Assembly: GCA_011032825.1 (NCBI GenBank)
Contig: JAADJZ010000034.1
Location: 248,001-312,000, forward strand
Direction: 5' to 3'
Length of the DNA: 64,000 nt
DNA from: Massariosphaeria phaeospora
Taxonomy: Eukaryota > Ascomycota > Dothideomycetes > Pleosporales
The notes below the pieces were generated by a model. That model did no database searches and had not been told where the DNA came from. It worked only from the letters and a program-made list of their open reading frames with translations. Position 1 is the first letter of the stretch. Each line of letters begins with the position of its first letter. Made by a program: the position numbers and the translations under genes. Shown here piece after piece: positions 45,686 through 58,400 of this stretch.

Positions 45686-47481
45686 TTAGTCCGTCTTCAT
45701 AATACCGTGTAGTACACTCCCGAGCATACCCCGGACACGTGTAGAGTCTTCTTGAGCAGTCGTTAACAGCACAGCCGCGCTCAGAGTGAACGCGACATGT
45801 TCTTTCCACCTATGTTCCGGAAGGTAACGGCGAGGGAACCACGTAGCGGCAGCCCTAGGCAAGACGAACAGAACAATCTCGAGCCGCTTCTTGGACTGTT
45901 CAACGAGGAGGCTCGAGCCACATAGAAGGCATCCCACTAGCACACATAACCCAGAGTCCCACATTTGTGGAGTAACGGTTTTGTTGGAGAAGATTGTCGG
46001 TCCCAGGCGGGTCCGCGAGAGGCAGACACCATAATAGAAGAACGCAATGAAGGTCCCAAGAAACGCAGAACTACGCGTCATGTCGACTAATGCTCGAAGA
46101 AGAACGGCACGACTGAGTCCAGCAAAGCGACTCCCCGGTCGAGATGCTGCCCTTATGTGTCGGGCTAATACAAAGACTTGTATAGGCGCGTACATCTTGG
46201 CGGCGAATACCCATCCTTTGCAAAATCGGATGAGAGCGTGCTTTTCGCAGCTCTTACTCCATCCCATGTGGACCACCTCGCATGGGATCGGGCATGTTCT
46301 GGCGGGGTCTCCTAGCTCCACCGGTAGACCATGGTCTCGGCACATGGACCCTAGTAGTGGGGCCATACCCGTGTCCCGCCCGTAGACCCACGTACCATAA
46401 CGGGCGTGGCGGAGTGCAAGTATGAGACGGTGGTCGAGTTCCGCAGCGGCTGATATCCATGTATTGTAGGCCTGTGGTAGCCGACTGGGGCTGTAAAACC
46501 AGGCGTACATAATGGTAGCTGCGGAGAAGCTGAAGAGAGTAACGGGAGTGCTTCGAGCAATTGTGTGAAGTTGTGAAGATTTTTGGGGTGCGAGACGATT
46601 CCATACGCTGCTGACAACGATATCCAAGGCTCGGACAACAGAAAACAAAGTGAGATCCATGGTACGCCCGGCGAGTTCATGGCTAGGAACCGATGACGCA
46701 GGCATCAGTCTATCGTCGACGCCGTCTCGATACACCCATTCTGGTGGATCCTCAAACGGTCTTGGTTTCATGGATTGGAGGTGATTGAGGGGCTGTGGGA
46801 TCCCATATCTATTAGGCGTGACGACTTCCAGTGAGGTACTGTTGAGTAAACGAAAGGCTACTGAGGCTGAGACAATGGTAGCAATGAACCTCGCCAGTCT
46901 CCTGGCCAGAAAACCATCGAATACCGTGTTGGGACTCCGTACAACACGTAGTAGTGCGATTATCAAGGCTTTGATAGGCACTTGCAGTAGCGTTGAGCCT
47001 CCAATCAGAACACCACAGAATGCCGGGAAACGATTATACTCCACTGCTTTCAGTAGGATGTTTCGCGACTAAAGAGCGCTTTAGCATTAGTGCGAGGGAG
47101 GAAGTGCAGAACCATTCGTGGGTCGCATAAACATGTAGTTAGACAGCTCACAGCCTAACGGGACTAATTGGATTACACATGATATCCATGTATCAGCCCA
47201 CGAAAAGAGGGTGTGCACAGATTATAGCTCCCTGACATGCATGAAAAGTGTGCACCTACTTGAAGCCATGCGGCTTGTAAACTCAACTTTCTGTTTCCAA
47301 GCAAAAGCAGCACTTTGATGAATCGGGGACCTGTCGCAGAGAGCAGCCCTAGGATGTAGGCAATCGCGATCCTAGACCAGGCCGAGGTCAGTTTCCAATA
47401 CTTGTATGCATGTTGGACGGAAGGCGGGACGGTTCGAGGTCGCGTTGCAATGTTGGGTCCAGGTGGTGATTGGACGAGCAC
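45686..47481 (-). CDS. TMEM135-like integral membrane protein
   Basis: The main exon is 47068-45686 and an upstream exon ends at 47260. They are joined in phase 0 across a 191-nt intron (CAA|GTAGGT...TTTAG|TCG). Several hydrophobic segments are present (FIATIVSASVAF, VTLFSFSAATIMYAWFY, FLGTFIAFFYYGVCL, GLCVLVGCLLCGSSLL). The motif CPIPCEVVHMGWSKSCEKHAL followed by RFCKGWVFAAKMYAPIQVFVL fits the cysteine-rich region of TMEM135-type proteins. In animals these act in mitochondrial/peroxisomal lipid homeostasis. In fungi the role is not established. The first ATG was not resolved: the frame at 47481 begins with GTG right after an apparent acceptor, so another small exon upstream (near 47500-47560) is expected. 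About 535 residues are supported. Confidence 0.72.
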
Positions 47482-48535
47482 TGTTACTCACGGTTTAGCA
47501 ACCCTCATGCGCACCATAGATTCGGTAGCTTTCCCCATATGCGTACGAACAGGTCGCAATAGGATAGACGGCCAATATTGACGACGGGTAACGTGGGGGA
47601 TTGGCGTTCTTGTACGGAGTCCTTCCAGACGGACGTCGGAATCCAACCGAGGTTAACTGTTAACTACAGATTACACCCACGGCCCGCTCGCTAAGAAGGG
47701 AAGTGTTTCCTTTGCCTTGGACAGAAGAAGAAAGCAGATAAGAGGATGGAGTGGCAGCGCGTCTGATCATCGACGATGCCGTGTGCGGGATGAGGAAAGC
47801 AGGGCGCAGTCCGAACCCCTGTGCTATGTGCCGAGCATGCGAAACAGTGGACATGTGTTCTCCACAGGAGAAGAAGGGCGTAGAACAGTAAACAAAGAGG
47901 GGCCGGGGCATGCGCGGGATAGAAGTAGACGTTGGGCACGGGCGGCGTGGTTCACCTAGGCACCCGTGGACTCCCCGGATCTTGGCGCGACGCCACCATA
48001 TGGCCCGAGCGTCCGGGGTGGCCGGCGGCGGCCAGGTGCGGGCGAGGAATTTGGCATGTGACGGGTTGCAACCTCCAGAGTCGCCCAACAACACCTTTCA
48101 CCGGCAACGCGCCCACCCACTCTGTCCCTTCACTCGCACCCCGTCCCGGCCGACAGCCCATTCACTCGACAGCGACAGACCCGAGTACCGCTACTCCACA
48201 CGCCGTCGGCGCGTGCGCACACGCTGCATCGGACCGGCTCGACCCTCCCACCTTCGTCTATCCTATACCTGAGCTGTGGCCTGTACACGTCGGCTCCGTT
48301 CTCTCGCCCAGTGATCCCGCAGGAGATGACCTGTGGGAGGGCCAGCTGTATTGAGCTGATCGAGACCCACGATTGCGCATACATATCAGCAAGCTGGCAA
48401 CGCTCGCGGTACAGCCGTTCGCGCTGCTAGCTAGTGTTGCTGCGAAAGAGGCTGTGTCCATGGATGGCGCACCATCACCTTTTGGCTGCAAGTGGCCTTG
48501 TTTTGTTCTCGCAGCCAGCTACTGACTGCTCGCAG
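47482..48535. other. Divergent promoter region with unresolved first exons
   Basis: This interval lies between two divergent genes and should contain the first exon of each. A candidate first exon for the bHLH gene near 48468 (MAHHHLLAA...) uses a poor donor (GTGGCC). One for the TMEM135-like gene lies near 47520-47560. Neither is firm. Confidence 0.35.
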
Positions 48536-49839
48536 ACCAGTTTGGTGAGAGAGTTTTCCACGACTCAGCCGCCTTCAGCAACGATGGATTTGGCGGTCTC
48601 CTCTTGCCCGACGAGGCTCAGAATCTCGACAACTTCTTCTCCCTCGGGCCGAATGCCATCTCTCCCGCCGCCACCCAGGCCCCCGATATTCAGCCTGACT
48701 ACTGGAGTTCCATACCCCCTCCAGCTACGATTCATGCCGTCTCTACCACAATACCAGACCAGACACAACTGTATCATAATCTGTCAGCAGATCCCCACTT
48801 CTCCGCTCCCAATTGGATAGGCAGTACACACGATGACTGGCTGGCAGCCGACGCACTCTATAGAAGAGCACGGGCTCCCCAATCACATGAACGAGCATAC
48901 AATCTTGACGGCCAGCCGATTCCGAGTTTGAATACTGGCAATCTCCCCGCCCACAACCTGCAGAGCATGTCTATGCTGGCTGCACCTCGTAACTTGTTGA
49001 CAGACCAGCTTAGCCCACCTCTATCCCACCATGTCCGCAACGGATCGATTGACGCGCCCTATCCAGCTCAATTTGCATCTTTGAATCCTCAACGACATCA
49101 CGAGGGACACGTAGCTCAGGACATAAATCAACTCGAGGGTCGCCAATCTCAGTTACAGAGGTCGTATACCTACGGAACAGACGATGCATTTAATTCAGGG
49201 AGTTATCAGGTGTCCTCCCCTCGGCAAACAGAAGACCATGTCACTGTTCGTCTACTGCAAAATGTGGCGACGGCCCACCCCAACCTCGAGATGCCTCTGG
49301 TAAACAGCGACGAGGGTCTGATATCTCCGACTGCTATCAAACGAGAAGACTTTCCCGTTGTGCTTAGCAAAACAACACCTAAAAGGCGGTCACAGGAGAC
49401 AAGCCCTGATAACATCACTAGTGATGATGAGGATAGCGATAAGCCCGCCAGGAAACGACCGAAAGCGAAGACCATAACGGGTAGAAAACTCAAAAGGACT
49501 ACGCCTACAGGCAAGAACGTGTCGGCTGCGCGCGCACGGAAGAACCGGAAGATTTTAGTGGATGAGCAGGCTAACAAGAAGAAACGGCGGGCGTCAGCTA
49601 TCCAGAAACCCCCGCGCGAACACTTGACCGAGCAAGAGAAGAAATTACACCACATTGAATCCGAAAAGAAACGTCGAGACTTCGTCAAGCTCGGTTTGGA
49701 GGATCTCCAGGCGCTTGTACCAATGAGCAACAGCTCTCTTAGTCGAAGTGGCGAGCTGGTGGAGGCTGCCGACTTCTTGCAACAACTCGTGGAGTACAAC
49801 AATACGATCAGGGAGATGATTCGGGACGCGCATGGCTGA
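48536..49839 (+). CDS. Basic helix-loop-helix transcription factor
   Basis: The exon from a CGCAG acceptor at 48535 to the TGA at 49839 encodes about 434 residues. The N-terminal ATG exon is unresolved. The first 250 residues are Gln/Ser/Pro-rich and look like an activation region. A basic tract (RKRPKAKTITGRKLKRTT and KKKRRAS) provides nuclear import. The C-terminal 75 residues are the bHLH: HHIESEKKRRDFVKLGLEDL as basic region and helix 1, a loop with SNSSLSRSGE, and helix 2 VEAADFLQQLVEYN. The H, E and R residues of the basic region are those that contact E-box DNA (CANNTG). The position of the domain at the very C-terminus is like Ino4 and related fungal factors. The target genes are unknown. 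Confidence 0.82.
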
Positions 49840-50947
49840 ACGGAGAGGGACTCGAACTTTCTCAAGTCACTCCCGTTGTCAGCGAGCGAATTGGTTGATC
49901 AACTCGGCGATGTCTCTTACGCAATAAACGGCTCTCATGAATGATGCCCGCTGATTGTTGCTTCCGTACCTCCATCAGGCTGGACCTTCGTCCCCAACAT
50001 ATATCTACACGCTGCTTAGACTGTTCAGAAACCAAGGCCCCGGTTCTTCGTGTCGTGGATGCGGGCGCAGAACTTGTGCGGCGTCCAACGTCCTGCGCGG
50101 GGATTATCGCAGAAGATGGGAACTTATTGATATGAGGATATATCTGCATGCGACTGAGGCTAGAGACATGGGTCTTTAGAATGGTGGTAGAGTAAGTGAG
50201 TGGCCGGTAGATACCCAGTTATCATTTATGTATACTCCCCTACTACATATTCAAGAATCAAGATGAGCGATACAACTGAAAGGAACACAAATTGAAAGAT
50301 GCTGAGTCATTGTTGCGAAAAGGAAATACGGTAAGGGAATGTTTAGGGGGTGAGTTAGTGACAGAGTAGGACCAACTGGCTAACTAATATGTAGACACGG
50401 GAGCGGAAAGGGGCACAATATCTGTAAGTCCTGAGTCTTAACTTTTATTCCAAGATGGGCAAAGACGGTCTGAGCCTTTTCGTTGCGATTGTAAATCAAT
50501 AGTAAGGGAAAGCGAAAGCGAAAGCGGTTTAGGTTCTTTAGTTACCTACTACGAACACTGACTAATCGACCAAATTCATAGCATTCCGTCTCCCCGCAGC
50601 ACATCCCAGCTCCAATATTCTCGGCTGCAATCGCTTCTACGGATATCATATTGATTAGCCCCTACACATTTAATACTTGCTTTCGTTCAGGACGGGTTTA
50701 CACAGGACACCTGATTGGATTGGGTGACTACTGTGGTCCTCGCCGCAAGGGCTGCTTAAACGGCTGCCTAATTGTTACGGACTCTGGAAGAACAGATCGC
50801 CGGAACACAAGGTTTAAGAAAATATCTTTCCCATAACTCTGTCTACTTCGCTTGGTCGTCTCTTCAACTTGAATTATTAGAATTTCCGCTTGTCGAATTC
50901 CAGGTTCCCCGATTTACGTCATACCCAACTGATCTACCTACGGCTCC
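49840..50947. other. 1.1-kb intergenic region
   Basis: This is the 3' flank of the bHLH gene and the promoter of the Hsp70-like gene. A small GGGAAAGCGAAAGCGAAAGCGG repeat-like run lies near 50510. No gene is supported and I see no clear heat-shock element. Confidence 0.45.
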
Positions 50948-53242
50948 ATGTCAACCCATCAACTCCATCCGTCCCAACGGTTGACTATTTTTGTTCTCGT
51001 TCTCGTGCTCTTTGCTATGTTGGCAAAAGGCGAGGAGAAGCCCATAATTGGGATTGATTTTGGAAATACTTATTCTCGCGTCGCCTTGTACATTCAACAC
51101 CAGCAATACTCACAAGGTCCCGCAGCTGATATAGCGCAGCATAAACAACAGTAAAACGGACTTTGTCGCTACCATTCCAAGTTACGTGGCGTTTACCGAC
51201 TCAGAAATCTTGATCGGAGACGCGGCATTCCAGCAACGAGTAACAAACCCGCAACGGACGCTTTCGGGGTTTAGGGACTTGCTCGGGTTGAGTTTTGAAG
51301 ATGTGCAACACAATCTTACTAGCCTATCGCTGGGTGTCCTGACGTCGAGTGTCAAGAATCTTGATTTTAGGGATAGAGATGGGTTGCCCGTAATAGCAGT
51401 CCAAGTCGGTCGCGAGACGAAAGAGTACAGTCCGGTGGAAATCGTTGCGATAATGCTGAGCCGCTTGAAAGATATTGGGCGAGATCGTCTGGGACAAGAG
51501 ATCGAAGAGGTTGTAGTGTCTGTTCCGAGCTGGTTCGAGGACAAACAAAAGGTATGCCAATATGTATGTTTTCGCCAATTTTGTACCGCTATTGATGTAT
51601 CAAAGGAAGCGGTAAAAGAGGCAGGAGTTCTAGCAGGTCTCGTGGTTATCCGCACGCAGTCGGACGCGATCACCCCGCTTATGCCATATGGACTCGAAGA
51701 ACTTCACGAATTTCCAGAGAGGAGAGGACCCATGGTCTACAACGATACGACCGGAGAGATGGAATGGATAGGTTACGAAGACCAGTACTACTCGAGAGAG
51801 CTTCTAGTACTCGTAGTAGATATTGGGGGTACCAGCTTGAGTATGAGCAACTGCCATAGCCTTTAAGTATTGCACTTACACTTCCAGATGTTAATGTCGT
51901 ATTGCTCGAATATGGGGTATATGAAGTCCAAGGGAATATTCACGAGGTCAGTTTCGGTGGAAACGACTTCACCGAAAATCTGGCCAAGTACTTGGCTGAA
52001 AAATACAGAGAGGAGATGGGCAGCCTAATGGATAACGTCCGTATTCAATAATTACTCGCGGCCTTGTACTTACCGTCGTAGGATCCTATAACTATGGCGA
52101 AACTATATAGTAAAGCCGAGGATGCGAAACGAACACTCTCCTCCGAGACCGCAGCGGAGATATCCGTCGGTGACTTCCACACAACAATATCTCGATCACG
52201 CTTTGTATGTTGCTAACAAACGGCTCCCCTCATCTTACCACGCTAACTTTGATTAGGAAGAACTCAACAACCTCCTTTTCAAGAGGGTTGTTGACGCTGT
52301 CAACGGCACTGTCGTCAAAGCTCACGCCGAAATCGAAAAAACCAGTAGCGGATACCCAAACTACACCAAAACTGACATCGACTACATCACCCTTCAGGGT
52401 GGCTCGTCCCACATTCCTAAAATCCGCGCAATGCTGGAATCCTTCATGGGAAAGCCCGTCTACACCAACTCCACTATACCTTCTGAACACACAGTAGCGC
52501 TTAGCGCAGCAGCTTTGGCGGACATATTCATGCATGGTAGCACTGATGGCTGCGACATGCACTTTTTCACAATCAGCCGGGTAATGATAGGTACGTCGCT
52601 ACTTCCTGAGCCATATAGTTCTCTGCTTCCAGTCCAGAAGCATGCTAATGCAGACTCTTACCGCAGGCATCGGAACAGCTCACGAACTCGTCCAGCCGGT
52701 CATCCTCAGAGGCACGGCACTAGAGACTATCAAGTCCATCGAGCTCACGACTATCAAAGACGGCCAGACAGAAGCGCACATCAAGATGTACGCTGGGGTT
52801 CGGTCGTTCGCGCGCGATGCTGTGCATCTGCACACGCTCACTATCCGTAACATTCCGCCTGCGCGCGCAGGTCTGCCCATTGTAAGCCCAGAACCCCCAC
52901 ACTACTTATTCTTCTGACCTTCTCCCTAAGATTGACGTCCAAGTCTCGATGGACGAAGACGAGAATATGCGCGTCAACGCGTCGCTGCGGGGGAGCCCGA
53001 TACCGGATTATGCGATCTCGCATTTTGCGCGCGTGAAGTTGGGAATTACTAATGAGGAGGTAGAGCGCATGCTTGATGATGAGGAGCGGAATCGCGAAGA
53101 GGATAGGGCGGAAAAGGAGGCGGTGTTGGCAATGGGAAAGATGGTATTGGCTGAAGAAGACACGGGCGGGCATAGGGACAAAAGTGAGAAGGTGGCAAAT
53201 GTTGTGAGGTATAAGGTGGTTCCTATGCATGATGAGTTGTGA
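50948..53242 (+). CDS. Divergent ER-luminal Hsp70 (BiP-like) with HDEL
   Basis: Eight exons (50948-51087, 51140-51551, 51606-51840, 51888-52036, 52082-52204, 52257-52590, 52667-52881, 52931-53242) sum to 1,920 nt, giving 639 aa. Residues 1-28 contain the hydrophobic signal LTIFVLVLVLFAMLAKG. The ATPase domain begins IIGIDFGNTYSRVA, where BiP has DLGTTYS. It has IPSYVAFTDSEILIGDAA, LVVDIGGTSL in place of DLGGGT, and LQGGSSHIPKIRAML. The substrate-binding domain is present but diverged. The helical lid is short, and the protein ends VVPMHDEL, an ER-retention signal. It is likely an ER chaperone of the Hsp70 family distinct from the essential BiP. Altered phosphate-loop residues raise doubt about ATPase activity. 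Intron donors GTACAT (51088) and GTCCGT (52037) are weak but phases agree throughout. Confidence 0.83.
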
Positions 53243-53423
53243 CGTGTTATACGTTGGTGGAAAATGGATCAGATCACAGTGCACTGAGGTTTCGTTCATG
53301 GTCTAGTATTCAATCTGAAGCCAATTGCTGCACCTAGGGCTAACCACCGCAAAGGCCAGTCTACATTTCAACCCAGCTAACCCGACGCTGAGTAACATAG
53401 TTACAGCCCTGGGCTAACCAAGT
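53243..53423. other. Convergent 3' spacer
   Basis: This is a short gap between the Hsp70-like gene and the next minus-strand gene; nothing recognised. Confidence 0.4.
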
Positions 53424-54287
53424 CTATCTCCTCCTACCGAACCACCCTTTCACCCTCCCAAACAGCTTCTTCGTCTTCTTCCATCCCGGTTTCCCCTCCC
53501 GATCCTGTCCTTCTCCTTCCCCTTCTCCAAACCCATTCTCTCTACCACCCCCATTCCCATGCACAGCCACCTCCTCCCTCACAACCCGCAGAAAAACCCT
53601 CCTCAACGCCCTCCCCGGCAACGTATCTTCATCATACAGTATACTCGGCGTCGCCAAAAACGCGCGCAGTGAAATCCGCTGCGTGTACTGCACATCGTAG
53701 TCGTCGCGCAGCGACTCATAGCCCGCCGGGCGCGCCGCGAGCGGGCTGCGCACGTAGCCTCGGGGGCCAGCGGCCAGTGGACCGAGCACTGGGGGAGGTA
53801 ACGGGGTATGTGTGGGGCGGTGGTGGATCGGGCGGAGGACATGGCTATGAGGGCGGCGCCGGCGCCGGCTGGTGGATGAGCGGAGCGAGGGCGCGTACCC
53901 GGCGATACGGGTGGAGGCGCGGCGGATGGGTATGTTGATGGGAGCAACTGGAGGTTCTGCACGAACGTTAGCCCATTCAGAGTCATCTTCGTCGGCAGAA
54001 CCTAGACGATGGCCCGGCGCATCGAACGGGTTGCGCTGCAACTCTTCGCTGACACGGATCTCAGGCGGCTCGAAAAGGTTCTGCTGACCATTAGTCTCGT
54101 GGCTCTTGATGCGGGTGATTGGAATAGCTTCAATCAAGGCGGCATCTTCTGCATGTTCCCTGATAGGCTCATGGTTAGATGGTTCGTCGCTTGCGACGCT
54201 GTTTAAGTGGACGATACCGATTAGCGGGTAAGATTCCTGTTGAGGCGGCGACGTGGAGAGCGAGACTATCGTGGTGGTCAGAGACAT
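53424..54287 (-). CDS. Hypothetical protein with basic C-terminus
   Basis: A single exon from ATG 54287 (MSLTTTIVSLSTSPPQ) encodes 287 aa. The frame extends 33 codons further upstream but without an ATG. The N-terminal half is acidic and probably disordered. The middle is Arg/Pro/His-rich (SSTSRRRRRPHSHVLRPIHH). The C-terminus ends in a Lys/Arg/Trp-rich stretch, GWKKTKKLFGRVKGWFGRRR, that could form an amphipathic helix binding membranes or nucleic acid. No known domain is visible. The codon bias at 53600-53900 is strongly GC-rich. Confidence 0.55.
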   Translation of the reverse strand: MSLTTTIVSLSTSPPQQESYPLIGIVHLNSVASDEPSNHEPIREHAEDAALIEAIPITRIKSHETNGQQNLFEPPEIRVSEELQRNPFDAPGHRLGSADEDDSEWANVRAEPPVAPINIPIRRASTRIAGYAPSLRSSTSRRRRRPHSHVLRPIHHRPTHTPLPPPVLGPLAAGPRGYVRSPLAARPAGYESLRDDYDVQYTQRISLRAFLATPSILYDEDTLPGRALRRVFLRVVREEVAVHGNGGGRENGFGEGEGEGQDREGKPGWKKTKKLFGRVKGWFGRRR

Positions 54288-55018
54288 GTCTTGAAGTTGT
54301 TTGGGGGGAAGGGGGACAATGAAGATGGAGTTACCGGGAACGGGGAAGGGAATGTGGAGGGTTTGGGACTCTGCACACGGGTTCACGTGGGCCGGTATAT
54401 ATCTATATATCGTTACTTGAACGATTGGGCATTGTGAGTTCAGTGTATTGTGAGCCGGGATTCCGGGTGTAAAAATCCGTTGTTGGTGTCGTTGAAAAAG
54501 CCCTTTGCTTTGTGTATGGACAACATTGCTGGTCGGCCAATCTCTAAGTCATTTTAGTAAATCGAACTTCAGTGAGTGTAGATTTTCTTCTTATCCCCTG
54601 TTCATGGATCACTGGCCCATAGCTCGTGTGGAGGAAAAGTTCCGAGCGAGTGCCTTGGATTAGCAATTCGGGTTAACCGGTCAAATATCTCTCGAGTGGA
54701 GCTCAAGCTTAGCTCTGGCCTTGTCATAGATTGTGTCCCATTTCTAACATAAGCCACGCGCAGGAAGCGCTTCTACACAATGTGCTGCTCTGGCAGCATG
54801 GGCAAACTAAGGCTAGCTACCGAGCACCATACTTACAATGACCGATCAAGCTACATTGTGAGCTGCACACCAAGCTGCACAAACTTCTCTCCAACAAACC
54901 TCCCTGGATACTTATATACCGCGCCAATCCGCTGAACATGGAGAAGCAACACCAACCTCACGCGCCCTTTAGCAAACTAGAGCATCCTGCATTTTCCTCA
55001 AGTTAGGGCATACTAAAA
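54288..55018. other. Divergent promoter region
   Basis: This is a spacer between the two divergent hypothetical genes. A TATATATCTATATAT-like block near 54395 could serve the minus-strand gene. Nothing else is recognised. Confidence 0.4.
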
Positions 55019-55432
55019 ATGGGTGTTACCAACACCTTGCAAGTTCCCCACGAGACCCGCGTCAGCCCCTCGGGTCTCCGCCGCGCAGCAATCATGGCCT
55101 CATCCAAACCCACCATTATCAACGGAACTCGGATCTACCCAACCACCTTCACTGAGAGGAAGACCTCGGGAGTGGACCAACGGCTGTTAAGGCCGATGGA
55201 CTACAAGCGTAGACCTGTGTCCTCCCGAGCACAGACTTTGGAAACATTTAGAGAGCTGGGCTTGAAGTCGCCGCCTGGTCTCGAGCCAGAGGATGATCTT
55301 GTGCAGGAAGAGGAGCTCGTATCCGATCCGGTAGAGCCGACGAAGAAGAATTGGATGTCGAGGATCAAGAAGTTCTTCAATGCGGAACCTTCAGTTGGCG
55401 GAGAATCTGGTGCGGTGGCGGCTCCACAGTAA
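55019..55432 (+). CDS. Small hypothetical protein
   Basis: A single exon encodes 137 aa from ATG 55019 in a good context (AAAATGGG). An internal Met at codon 26 (MASSKPTIINGTRIYPTTF) is an alternative start. The protein is charged and probably disordered, ending with the Lys-rich MSRIKKFFNAEPS. It has no signal peptide, membrane span or known domain. Good codon structure and flanking non-coding DNA support a real gene. Confidence 0.5.
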   Translation: MGVTNTLQVPHETRVSPSGLRRAAIMASSKPTIINGTRIYPTTFTERKTSGVDQRLLRPMDYKRRPVSSRAQTLETFRELGLKSPPGLEPEDDLVQEEELVSDPVEPTKKNWMSRIKKFFNAEPSVGGESGAVAAPQ

Positions 55433-58400
55433 TGTGGGGATGACAGCGGCTGCGCTGCTTGCGTTGCTAGCCACTGATTCCAGATGTTGAGATTCTGTTG
55501 AATTTAATATGCTCCTAGCCCCATCCCGATGTACCTGTGACGAATTATGGATTTACCTGTGTATGTCCTTCACCCTGTTTGGAAGGTCGAAGCGGTTAAG
55601 CGCCCCAGCATGCTTGCAAGCAACATACTGTTGATGGCTCGAATTAGAGGCTTTGAGTTTTTGCTCAATAATTATGTGATGCGTACATCGTAGGGTCAAG
55701 CGGAAATATCAGGCTATCCCAGTCCGGTCTGAGTGTTTGATCCGCCACCCGAAATGACGATCTCCACATACATAGATTCCGTATGCTGTGCCTCGACAGA
55801 AAAAGCGGCCAATGGACTTCCTGTTATATTTAAATGTCAAAAATAACAAAAACAAAAACAAGATTGAGACGAGGAAGATGTTGCATGCTCATCTTCGCTT
55901 CAGTAGCGGTAGATTTAGGATACTTGATAAGTGAGCAACGACTGAATGACTTGTCTTGACATACCAAATACAACTCACGTTCCGATGTTTGTCGTCATAG
56001 CTAGATCGAATGTACCTGCAGTTACCCAAATAACCTCAGATCGATACGATCGCGTCGTTACTCCGAGCATTCCTCCGGACGAAACCCCGGAAGGGCAACT
56101 CTTTCGGTAGCGAGGATCCGCTGTTCGTTTTATTCCGTACACGTGAGTGATATTTGATGCGGGTAAGCGAGGAAAGCATCGTATGACAGCTGCATATAAA
56201 CCGCTCAAATCCGGTATCGAGAGGAGGTAAGACACTTGCGGTATCTGGTGTAGTCTTAGATGTGGCGATTGGCCCCATGCGTCAACTATCACGTAACAAA
56301 GACCAGGGCTCATCCTTCCGTGCCTGGTTCGCCACGCTAATCGCTGCTGCTGTCGCCGCTGAGAGGCGGGTGAGGGTGCTAGGTGTGCTCCGCGGAGCGA
56401 TGGGAGAGAACCGATACGCTAGAGCATCAGGGACTGGCGGTTCCAATCAGCCAGGATCGTAGGCGCCGTACATTCGTACTCGTTTTAGGTTCGTGCCGTT
56501 TGGTGTCACTCTACATGTCTGTTAACGCGTGCGGGGACTCGGGAACAGTTGCGGAAGACCAAACTGCCATCCCTTGTCCCTGTATTGTTACTCTCCGTCA
56601 CCTTTGATGAAGACTCTCCGCGTTACGATCACTACAATGGGCTACGGTTGACGGGTGGGCGGTCTAGCATGGGCTTGCATCCACGCGCGTACATCCACTC
56701 GAGCAATGGACTGATCTGGACAGCGCGTTTCTATATCTGTAACTTTGTCAGTGATATGGACTAGTCTCGCTCGCAGCGAGTGAAACGAAAGAAATGAAGC
56801 CACAGACGCATGAGAGCAATCTCCAGTGGAATGGATTCAGAAGTCACATAATACCTTCTGATATGCCCTTTTAGGACACACGCCTTATTGACGGGCTATC
56901 AGTCTCGGGCTCATGAGATCTTCCTCGCTGCTTCTCAGGTTTCGTAACTGTAAGCCGTGGAATTCTTGATGCTCATCATGTGGGCCAGGGGCTTGCTGTG
57001 CCGCACAGCTGTGCCATGTAGGACGGACTGTGCTCGCCGACCGACGGATCCATGATTCACCGATGAGAGAAGTTCGTGTTTCCATGTGGTTGGTATTATC
57101 TGTCGAATCGTATCGCTCTGGGAAATACTAACCTACCAATTTGGTCTAGGAGTAGAAAATATGTGTCTTTTTATGGAACCCAGGATGCGCGTCCCCGGAC
57201 TCTGCGATTCGTGCTGTCCTGCTGTGTTACACTGCTAACCTACATCTCACACTACAACAGCACGCAGACCGTCCACTACTATAAGGGGCAAATGACCATG
57301 CCAATATCGCTGACTATCCAGGGCAGGCTGCATGTGTAGTGGCGTCCTCCGCGGAGCAAATGTTAGCTATCGCAGCCAGAGACAGAAACACCTGTCAATG
57401 GCGTTTTCTCTTGTCGAGAATGCTGAACGTGATTTACGAATGACTTTGCGTCAGAGATGTGTAGTATGTCGTCGAACTTGTAAAGAATGAAGTAAGATTC
57501 GGCGCTCTGAATAGCCGAAGGCTCGAAATCCTCATGCACGTCTACGGCGAAGCCCGCCACATACAAGGGTAGTGTCCCGATCTACTTGCATGTCAGCGGA
57601 AGGACCGAGATCGAGCCAGAAATCTCATGACAGCCCCTGTCGCAGTCGGAGAGATATGCTTCCTATCGGAGAGTTGAATGGAGCCTAGGGGTCGCGGCCT
57701 AGTGCCAGTAGTAGATCTATGTAGAAGAACAAAGAAACTCTGATCGGAACACCCGCATGTGAGTCGCTTGGTAGCGGAGTTCGAGTTGCGTTTCCCCTCT
57801 TCATAACTAACTTCGTTTGTCTTAGTAAAGATCTCGCTTCCGCAAGCCTCTTATGGTACCCAGTGTCGAACGTTCCCGACCGGGATAACAGCGATACTAG
57901 CACTCGTCCCTGCGCACGGAATGTACGGATTTGCAAGGATAAGCGAAGAATGGGGGAGAGCTCGACCTTGGTTTGCACAAAATAGGCAAGCATATCAAAC
58001 CTACCCACACCCCGGGCCGTAGACCTTGGTACCGATTAATTACACGTGACGAAAGCAAGAATATCCAAGGTTACGTCTGCAGACTGCTTTGCCACCTTGG
58101 CTGAGCCATTGGCTTGCTTAGGCGCGGGGTAGTACCATAGGCAGAAATATCTATCAGTGGTCATCAACAAAAAGAAAGGAGAGGCCTGCACCGCAATGAA
58201 AGATACGGCGCAGTGGATCGACGTGCCTTGCCTCGGAGAAGCGTTAGAAAATTCGGACAGGAGCCAGGTGTAGCATCGCCAAACTTCACAGTAGGCAGGT
58301 CGGCTGCCATCTGGCGGTGGTTTTTCTAAGCACTTTCATGCAGGTACATTGGGTGCTAGGTCATGATTCAGGGCGTCCAGCGGTGTCCTCGGTGAACCGC

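Noticed and set aside
47660..48540. Overlapping frames of 80-145 codons upstream of the bHLH gene
   Set aside because: They lie on both strands with no conserved motif. The region is GC-rich and fits a long leader/promoter.
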